Source: UBA6115 sp050953005 (GTDB taxonomy: Bacteria; Bacillota; Clostridia; Christensenellales; Aristaeellaceae). From it: a stretch of DNA of 64,000 bases. The notes beneath the pieces were generated by a model that saw nothing but the letters and a program-made list of their open reading frames with translations, searched no databases and had not been told where the DNA came from. Of this stretch, positions 58,383-64,000 are shown in pieces; the stretch's first letter is position 1, and each line of letters starts with the position of its first letter. The translations under genes and the position numbers were made by a program. The DNA lies in contig JBMNLV010000001.1 of the NCBI GenBank assembly GCA_050953005.1, positions 267,170-331,169 of the forward strand, in the 5' to 3' direction.

Positions 58383-59708
58383 ATGAAGGTCGGAGTGGTC
58401 TCGCTGGGATGCGTAAAAAACCGCGTGGATACCGAGGAAATGTTGTCCTTTTTGCAGAAGGATGGCTTTACGTTTGTCACGGACCCAGACCAGGCTCAGG
58501 TGCTTGTGGTCAACACCTGCGGCTTCATTGCCTCCGCCAAGGAAGAATCCATTGACAGCATCCTGGAAATGGCCCGGTACAAGCAAACAGGCCAGTGCCG
58601 GGTGCTTTGCGTCACAGGCTGCCTGGCACAGCGCTATGGAAAGGAGCTGCTGGATCAAATCCCCGAGATTGATGTCCTCACCGGCGTATCGCAATACCCT
58701 GCCCTGGCCGGGTACATCCGCGACGCCCTGGAAGGCCGGCGCTGCGGCAGCATACAGCGCGGAAAAGACTTTGCGAGCGTCGGGCGTGTGCTGAGCACCG
58801 CCCCCTGCACCGCCTATGTGCGCATCAGTGAAGGATGTGACAATCGCTGTACCTACTGCGCCATCCCGTTGATTCGCGGGCCGTTCCGCTCGCGCCCCCA
58901 GGCGGACATCCTGGAGGAAATGAGCAAACTGGCGCAGCAGGGTGTCAGGGAACAGATTTTAATAGCGCAGGACACCTCGCGCTACGGAACGGATCTCAAG
59001 GGCGCTTCTCTGGCCGGGCTGCTTGAAGCGGCAGCCGGCATCCCCGGAATTGATTGGCTGCGGGTCTTGTATTGCTATCCGGATGAGACTGACTACGCCC
59101 TGATTGACGCGATGGCGGCCAACCCCAAGGTATGCCGTTACCTGGATTTGCCATTGCAGCACGCCTCGCCGGCTGTCCTCCAACGGATGAACCGGCGCGG
59201 GGATATCCGCCAGGTAGAGCGTTTGCTGTCCTACGCGCGCAGCCTTGGTTTCGCGCTACGCACCACGATGATCGTGGGTTTTCCCGGGGAGACCGAAGCA
59301 GACTTCCGGGAGCTGATGTCGTTTTGCGCCCGCGTGCGCTTTGACCGTCTGGGCGCCTTCTCCTTCTCAAGGGAAGAGGACACCCCCGCATTTTCGATGA
59401 AAGGGCACATCCCTCAGCGGGTCAAACAGGAGCGGCTGGACACACTGATGCGGCAGCAGCGGAACATTTCCCGCAAACGCAATGAAACGCGCCTGGGCAG
59501 CCTGGAAACAGTGTTGGTCACCGGTACCCGCAGCGGTATGGCCTATGGCCGCTCAGCCTGGGAAGCGCCGGACAGCGACGGTTTGATCGCCTTTCCCAAT
59601 CCGCGCGGACAAGCCGGGGAGGGTGATTTTGTGCGTGTACGAATTACCGGCGCTCAGGATTATGATCTGCAGGCCTGCCTGCTTCTTGAGGAGGACAAAA
59701 CGCCATGA
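58383..59708 (+). CDS. rimO: Ribosomal protein S12 methylthiotransferase RimO
   Basis: 441 residues. N-terminal UPF0004 cluster Cys (VSLGCVKNRVDTEEM, NTCGFIASAKEES, VTGCLAQRYG), radical SAM CxxxCxxC in SEGCDNRCTYCAIPLIRG, and the C-terminal TRAM region. RimO adds a methylthio group to Asp88 of ribosomal protein S12. MiaB would be the close alternative, but KNRVDTEEM and the short TRAM part fit RimO better. The ATG at 58383 is set by AGGA; the end overlaps pgsA by four bases. Confidence 0.94.
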   Translation: MKVGVVSLGCVKNRVDTEEMLSFLQKDGFTFVTDPDQAQVLVVNTCGFIASAKEESIDSILEMARYKQTGQCRVLCVTGCLAQRYGKELLDQIPEIDVLTGVSQYPALAGYIRDALEGRRCGSIQRGKDFASVGRVLSTAPCTAYVRISEGCDNRCTYCAIPLIRGPFRSRPQADILEEMSKLAQQGVREQILIAQDTSRYGTDLKGASLAGLLEAAAGIPGIDWLRVLYCYPDETDYALIDAMAANPKVCRYLDLPLQHASPAVLQRMNRRGDIRQVERLLSYARSLGFALRTTMIVGFPGETEADFRELMSFCARVRFDRLGAFSFSREEDTPAFSMKGHIPQRVKQERLDTLMRQQRNISRKRNETRLGSLETVLVTGTRSGMAYGRSAWEAPDSDGLIAFPNPRGQAGEGDFVRVRITGAQDYDLQACLLLEEDKTP

Positions 59709-60220
59709 ACCTGCCCAACCGCCTCACCTTGCTGCGCATTGCGCTGATTCCCCTGTGCGTTTTATTCATTGTTCTCAACATGAGTATCCTGGCAGGAATT
59801 GTGTTTGTCATCGCCAGCCTCACAGACTTTCTGGACGGCTATATCGCCCGGCGCGACAACATCGTGACCAATTTTGGCAAATTTGCTGATCCGGTCGCGG
59901 ACAAAATCCTTTCCCTGGCGGTCATGATCGCGCTGATTCCGTCAGGCGCCTATCCCTGGTGGGGAGCCTGTATCGTTGCTGCGCGTGAATTGGCGGTGGA
60001 CGGCCTTCGCCTGGTCGCCGTGGAGCAAGGCCTTGTCATTCCGGCGGGCAAACTGGGCAAAATCAAGACCAATTTCCAGTTTTTCAGCGTGCTCAGCGCC
60101 TTGTTCGGCCTGCCCGCGGCCGTAACCCTGGCATTGTGCATTATCATGGCCGTTCTGACTGTCATCTCAGGCATCCAATATTTCTCCGCGTCCAGGCAAT
60201 TGTTCACGTTCAAAGCATGA
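59705..60220 (+). CDS. pgsA: CDP-diacylglycerol-glycerol-3-phosphate 3-phosphatidyltransferase
   Basis: 171 residues. The CDP-alcohol motif is complete: SLTDFLDGYIARR...GKFADPVADK (D-x2-DG-x2-AR-x8-G-x3-D-x3-D). Hydrophobic helices surround it. It makes phosphatidylglycerol phosphate, the first step to phosphatidylglycerol, which is also the lipid donor of Lgt encoded twice in this window. Its start overlaps rimO by four bases (ATGA). rimO-pgsA-recA is a common Firmicute order, often with cinA before recA; cinA is absent. Confidence 0.96.
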   Translation: MNLPNRLTLLRIALIPLCVLFIVLNMSILAGIVFVIASLTDFLDGYIARRDNIVTNFGKFADPVADKILSLAVMIALIPSGAYPWWGACIVAARELAVDGLRLVAVEQGLVIPAGKLGKIKTNFQFFSVLSALFGLPAAVTLALCIIMAVLTVISGIQYFSASRQLFTFKA

Positions 60221-60255
60221 GATCAACAAACACCATAAAGAGAGGAACATAACCA

Positions 60256-61332
60256 ATGGCAACAAAGACAAGCAAAACCAATGCCGCGGCGGCAGCCGCA
60301 AACAGTGAGAAGCTTCAGGCGCTTGACCGTGCCCTGGCTGCGCTGGACAAGCAGTTTGGCCGCGGTACGGTCATGAAGCTGGGAGAACAGGCCAAGATGC
60401 AGGTGGACGTCATTCCCACAGGCTGCATCGAATTGGATATCGCCCTGGGCGTGGGCGGTATTCCGCGCGGACGAATCATTGAGATCTATGGGCCTGAATC
60501 CTCAGGCAAAACCACGGTAGCGCTTCACCTGATCGCTGAAGCGCAAAAAGCGGGCGGGCTTGCGGCGTTCATTGACGCTGAGCACGCGCTGGATCCCGCC
60601 TACGCCCAGCGGCTGGGCGTGAACATTGATGAATTGTATATCTCCCAGCCCAACACCGGTGAAGACGCCCTGGAAATCGCTGAGGCGCTGATCCGCTCCG
60701 GCGCGATTGACATCGTGGTAGTGGACTCAGTGGCTGCGCTTGTTCCGCGCGCCGAAATCGATGGTGAAATGGGCGATACCTTTGTAGGCTTGCAGGCGCG
60801 CATGATGAGCCAGGCAATGCGCAAGCTGGCCGGCGTGGTCAGCAAAACCAGCGCGGTCGCTGTCTTTATCAACCAGCTCCGTGAGAAGGTTGGCGTGATG
60901 TACGGCAACCCGGAAACCACCCCTGGTGGCCGCGCGCTGAAGTTTTATGCCTCTGTGCGCCTGGATGTGCGCCGCGGTGAGCAGCTGAAAAACGGAGCCG
61001 AGGTAGTCGGCAACCGCACCAAGATCAAGGTGGTCAAAAACAAGGTGGCCCCCCCCTTCCGCGTTGCGGAATTTGACCTGCTCTACGGCTACGGCATCAG
61101 CAGGGAATCTTCCTTGCTGGATATGGCAGTGGAGCGCGACATTGTTCAAAAATCGGGCGCCTGGTTCTCCTATAAGGATTTGCGCATCGCCCAAGGGCGT
61201 GACAACGCCCGAAGATACCTTGTGGATAACCCGGAAGTCGCCAATGAGATTGAAGCCGCTATCCGTGAGACCCTGCAGCCGGAAAACGCGAGAACCGAAG
61301 GCGAGGACGAAGGAAATATCAGCGAGGATTGA
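60256..61332 (+). CDS. recA: Recombinase RecA
   Basis: 358 residues. Walker A GPESSGKTTVALHLI, FIDAEHALDPAYAQRLGV, VDSVAALVPRAEIDGEMGD, VFINQLREKVGVMYGNPETTPGG and the acidic C-terminus. RecA forms filaments on single-stranded DNA, drives strand exchange and activates LexA cleavage. GAGAGG precedes the ATG. It follows pgsA by 35 bases; a candidate LexA box precedes the operon at 58277. Confidence 0.98.
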   Translation: MATKTSKTNAAAAAANSEKLQALDRALAALDKQFGRGTVMKLGEQAKMQVDVIPTGCIELDIALGVGGIPRGRIIEIYGPESSGKTTVALHLIAEAQKAGGLAAFIDAEHALDPAYAQRLGVNIDELYISQPNTGEDALEIAEALIRSGAIDIVVVDSVAALVPRAEIDGEMGDTFVGLQARMMSQAMRKLAGVVSKTSAVAVFINQLREKVGVMYGNPETTPGGRALKFYASVRLDVRRGEQLKNGAEVVGNRTKIKVVKNKVAPPFRVAEFDLLYGYGISRESSLLDMAVERDIVQKSGAWFSYKDLRIAQGRDNARRYLVDNPEVANEIEAAIRETLQPENARTEGEDEGNISED

Positions 61333-61374
61333 TCCGATTTCCCAATCCTGGCCGCTTCAAAATCAGATAAAAAC

Positions 61375-61425
61375 ACAACAACCCGGGCAGTTGATTACAG
61401 GCTCGGGTTGCTGTGCATCGTTTGT
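61375..61425. terminator. Bidirectional terminator between recA and the MATE gene
   Basis: AACCCGGGC...GCTCGGGTT (one mismatch) with outer CAACA/TGCTG pairing; GTGTTTTATT follows on the plus strand and GTTGTGTTTTT on the minus strand. Confidence 0.72.
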
Positions 61426-61431
61426 GTTTTA

Positions 61432-62838
61432 TTAATGCAGCTGCACGCTGGTCCATTTTCCGCCGCGCACACGCCATCTCAGCATGGTGCTGCGGACCAG
61501 GGCATCCATCATAAAGGCCCACCAGGATCCGGTGGCCGTGAGATACAAAGCGGGCAGCAGCGGATTGAGCGGGAAGCAAAACAGCCAGGTCAGCAGCGGG
61601 CGCAGGATACCCACGCTTATCAGGGATACCATCGCCACATAGCGTGTATCGCCCGCGCCACGCAGGCAGCCAGCGTATACGACCCGCGCGTTTTGTGGTA
61701 CGATGGCGGGAATCATCACCAAAAATCCGGCGGAAGCAGCCTGGATGACTGTTTCATCCTGGGTAAACAGGTTGGCAAGCTCGTGGCGGAAGGGCAACAA
61801 AGCAGCCACCAGCATAAGTGAGGCCACAAAGGAGATGCGGCGTGTCACAGAAACCGCCTCACGGGCTCTTCGCTCATCCTTCGCGCCCAGCGCCTGTCCG
61901 ACCAAAGCGACCCCGGCAGCAGCCACACCATCGCCAAGGGTGAAAGACAAGCCGGACACCTGGCTGACAATCCGCGTCGCAGCAAAGATATTGGTACCCA
62001 GGGTGGCGATAATACGGTTTGTGACCAGAAAACCAACGCGCAAAGTGCCCATTTCCAGCAGGGTGGAGCCGCCAATCCGCCGCAGCCCTTGAATCGTTTC
62101 ATGATCAAATGCGGGTTTTTTAATTCTGTAACGGAAGGGCGAGCTTTTTTTCATCGCATACCTGATAGACAGGAGACAGGCCGTCAGCGTGCCCAGGTTG
62201 GTGGCGATGGCAGCGCCGGCAACCCCCAGCCCGGGAAAGCCCAGCCTGCCCTCAATCAATAAATAGTTGAAGAATAGATTCACCACGTTGCTGGTCAGAT
62301 GGGTCACCATGGTCACACGCGTTTTCCCCAGGCCGCGGAAAGCCGCGCAAACGCATAATTGGAGGTTGTTGGGTATGAAGCCCAGCGCAATGATGCGAAA
62401 ATATAAGGCGGACAGCTCCAGGGTCTCTTCATTAGCGCCAGCCAGCTGCATAAACGGCCTCGCCAGAGTGAAACCCAGCAACGTTGTCAGCACACCGATC
62501 CCAAGGTTGATCCACATGGCCTGCTCCAGGCAGGCCATGACGCCCTGGTGGTTGCGCGCGCCATGGCGGCGGGCTACCAGCGCAGTGGTTCCGATGTTGA
62601 GCGCCTGAGACAATATCAGCATCATCATGCGCGGCTCCGCAGCCAGCCCAACCGCGGCAATGGCTTGCGGGCCAAGACCGCCTACCATCATGGTATCAGC
62701 TGAGCTGATCACGCTGATGAGCAGACCTTCCAGCGCAGCCGGCCAGGAAATGGTCAGCGCCAGGATGTATAAGGGACGCAAAAGCTCGGGATGATCACCA
62801 AGCAGCAGTCTGCTCAACCGGGTTTTAAGACGCTTCAC
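61432..62838 (-). CDS. MATE family multidrug/cation exporter
   Basis: 468 residues with about twelve hydrophobic segments in two halves (GLGPQAIAAVGLAAEPRMM; SALYFRIIALGFIPNNLQL; second half TNRIIATLGTNIFAATRIV and GAKDERRAREAVSVTRR). MATE proteins expel cationic drugs or metabolites in exchange for Na+ or H+. The substrate is unknown. The start is GTG at 62838 with AAGGAG. It is separated from lepB by a strong hairpin, so it likely has its own expression. Confidence 0.93.
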   Translation of the reverse strand: MKRLKTRLSRLLLGDHPELLRPLYILALTISWPAALEGLLISVISSADTMMVGGLGPQAIAAVGLAAEPRMMMLILSQALNIGTTALVARRHGARNHQGVMACLEQAMWINLGIGVLTTLLGFTLARPFMQLAGANEETLELSALYFRIIALGFIPNNLQLCVCAAFRGLGKTRVTMVTHLTSNVVNLFFNYLLIEGRLGFPGLGVAGAAIATNLGTLTACLLSIRYAMKKSSPFRYRIKKPAFDHETIQGLRRIGGSTLLEMGTLRVGFLVTNRIIATLGTNIFAATRIVSQVSGLSFTLGDGVAAAGVALVGQALGAKDERRAREAVSVTRRISFVASLMLVAALLPFRHELANLFTQDETVIQAASAGFLVMIPAIVPQNARVVYAGCLRGAGDTRYVAMVSLISVGILRPLLTWLFCFPLNPLLPALYLTATGSWWAFMMDALVRSTMLRWRVRGGKWTSVQLH

Positions 62839-62871
62839 GCTCTGGCTCCTTATGTGTTCCGGAAATAAGGC

Positions 62872-62898
62872 TGTGCCTCAGGCACACCCTGAGGCACA
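62872..62898 (-). terminator. Hairpin terminator of lepB
   Basis: Perfect 11-bp stem TGTGCCTCAGG/CCTGAGGCACA with a 5-base loop; minus strand continues GCCTTATTT, a weak T tract. Confidence 0.68.
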
Positions 62899-62922
62899 AG
62901 GGCATCAAGATCAATCACCGTG

Positions 62923-63636
62923 TCAATGTACAGGCCGTATATGATTGAGCGGCAGCAGAACCAGGCTGGCTTTGCCTACAATCATGTCCTTTGAAATCGG
63001 TCCGACATCGCCGGAACGGCTGTCGTGGCTGTTGGCGCGGTTGTCCCCGATCACCATGTACTGGTTGTCACCCAGCACGATTCGCTGAAAATCAGCGCGC
63101 GGCTGATAAACAATATAGGGCTCATCTACCGCCTTGTCATTGACATACAGGATGCCATCGAGAATTGCGACACTATCCCCCGGCAAAGCAACCAGGCGCT
63201 TTACAAACATCTCATGCTTGACGAAATTGATGTCCAGGGGGCCCCATATGCGCAGGGTGTTGATCTTGTTGCGTCCGGGATAACGCACAATAACGACATC
63301 TCCCCGGTTCAAATTCCCTAGAAGCACTGCGGGCTTGGTGACCAGGACGATCTCGCCGTTATGGAGCGTTTCCTCCATGCTTCGGCCATCGACCCGAATG
63401 GGTTCGGCAAGAAAAATACGGATTGTCATCGCAATAACTACAGCCAGCAGCAAAGTGCCGATCCAACTGAGGATTTCCTGTCCCACTGTCTTTTTCTTTT
63501 TTTCCTTTTTACCTTTTTTGAACGATAACCTGGAAGTTCTTCTTCCCTTGGTATTCTCATCAGCCGCGGTGATTTCCTCTTCTTGAAGCTGCGGCGTTAT
63601 GGCGTCTTTGTTGACATCCTGATCATGGTCGATCAT
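62923..63636 (-). CDS. lepB: Signal peptidase I
   Basis: 237 residues. A charged cytosolic tail of about 52 residues with a Lys-rich block (KKGKKEKKKK), one membrane helix (about 56-72), then box B with catalytic Ser86 (VDGRSMEETL), RGDVVIVRYPG, box D Lys146 (FVKRLVALPGD), and box E VIGDNRANSHDSRSGDVG. It removes signal peptides from exported proteins. The cytosolic tail is longer than in many Bacillus enzymes. Starts within DUF951 (four-base overlap) and ends before a hairpin. Confidence 0.96.
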   Translation of the reverse strand: MIDHDQDVNKDAITPQLQEEEITAADENTKGRRTSRLSFKKGKKEKKKKTVGQEILSWIGTLLLAVVIAMTIRIFLAEPIRVDGRSMEETLHNGEIVLVTKPAVLLGNLNRGDVVIVRYPGRNKINTLRIWGPLDINFVKHEMFVKRLVALPGDSVAILDGILYVNDKAVDEPYIVYQPRADFQRIVLGDNQYMVIGDNRANSHDSRSGDVGPISKDMIVGKASLVLLPLNHIRPVH

Positions 63637-63917
63637 GTTGGTTCTCCTTTGGCTTCTTTTGTTGAAAGATTTGATTGATTCTGCGGTGATTGAGGCGGCA
63701 CAAGACCCAGGGTAACCTCCGGCGCATCAGGCCCAGGGGTGATGACTCGCTTGCGGCGCTTGATAAATTCCACACGGTCCAGCATGACCACTCTGCCGCA
63801 GCCCCCGCACTTCATTTTGATATCCGCACCGATACGGGTCACTGTCCAGACAGCGGAGCCGCAGGGATGCTTTTTCCGCATCTCTACAATGTCATGCATT
63901 CTGATCTCTTCCGTCAA
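63633..63917 (-). CDS. DUF951 family small protein
   Basis: 94 residues. MHDIVEMRKKHPCGSAVWTV, RIGADIKMKCGGCGRVVMLDRVEF is the DUF951 pattern (KKxHPCG, GADxxxKCxGCG, MLxR), a putative zinc-binding Firmicute protein of unknown role, often near S6/Ssb/YchF genes. The C-terminal about 35 residues are an extra Pro/Ser/Gln tail. The start TTG at 63917 is set by GAGGTGA six bases before; an ATG at 63899 is the alternative. Stop overlaps the lepB start (ATGA). Confidence 0.87.
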   Translation of the reverse strand: MTEEIRMHDIVEMRKKHPCGSAVWTVTRIGADIKMKCGGCGRVVMLDRVEFIKRRKRVITPGPDAPEVTLGLVPPQSPQNQSNLSTKEAKGEPT

Positions 63918-64000
63918 TCCGCTCACCTCGCTGTGTATTATATGCCAAAGCCCCTGGCGGGGCAAGCAAAGAGGCATCGGCACAGCATAATGCGCATATA

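Noticed and set aside
1..64000. tRNA and rRNA genes
   Set aside because: No TTCGANNC-containing cloverleaf or rRNA stretch was recognised by eye; a tRNAscan run would be decisive.

Overview
The window looks like a chromosomal segment of an anaerobic, Gram-positive-type (monoderm) Firmicute, most likely a high-GC member of the Clostridia. This is an inference from gene content read by eye. Supporting genes are RecD2, RecX, WalJ/YycJ, DUF896, DUF951, TlyA next to Dxs, VanW proteins, a class A flavodiiron protein, a 2[4Fe-4S] ferredoxin and a short bacterial SRP RNA with a sigma-A type promoter. Coding density is high. Many genes overlap by 1-14 bases, and TTG and GTG starts are common. No tRNA, rRNA, CRISPR array or transposase was recognised.

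Layout. 1-5.7 kb: end of a GNAT gene, then a six-gene envelope operon (glycosyltransferase-GtrA fusion, phosphodiester glycosidase, variant Lgt-like protein, DUF896, two tandem VanW proteins). 5.7-12.2 kb: dxs-tlyA facing away from recD2-comF-tcdA. 12.3-12.8 kb: decayed aminoglycoside phosphotransferase. 12.9-16.7 kb: aldo/keto reductase, lgt, serine hydrolase, recX. 16.9-20 kb: flavodiiron protein, CBM9-like protein, serine hydrolase. 20-23.4 kb: ybaB-recR-tdk-rmuC-VOC. 23.8-27.8 kb: hexuronate operon uxaB-uxaA-eda, with uxaA frameshifted at an A9 run. 27.9-30.3 kb: topB and ferredoxin. 30.4-33.3 kb: AT-rich accessory island with a Panacea/MazF-like toxin-antitoxin pair and an unrecognised two-gene cassette. 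33.3-39 kb: walJ-CPBP-comEC-holA-rsmG. 39-42 kb: mrfA-like helicase and a TrmH methyltransferase, behind a candidate LexA box. 42.3-44.9 kb: Ca2+-type P-ATPase. 45-50.8 kb: two-component system and three secreted PepSY-like proteins with extreme acidic or Pro/Thr tails. 51.1-52.5 kb: SRP RNA and glyA. 52.7-58.2 kb: polA-coaE-lytic transglycosylase-orphan solute-binding protein. 58.3-61.3 kb: rimO-pgsA-recA behind a second LexA-like box. 61.4-63.9 kb: MATE exporter, lepB, DUF951.

The most interesting system is the 45-50.8 kb cassette. An OmpR-type regulator and kinase lie upstream of three exported paralogues. Each of the three has, at a near-constant distance before its likely -10 element, a direct repeat of the form TTGTAA-N5-TTGTAA (minus strand). 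This suggests one regulon. The aspartate-rich tails and the convergent Ca2+ ATPase make a cation-related or envelope-stress role plausible but unproven. The Panacea/MazF-like pair and the tiny secreted-peptide gene in the AT-rich island are the next most interesting.
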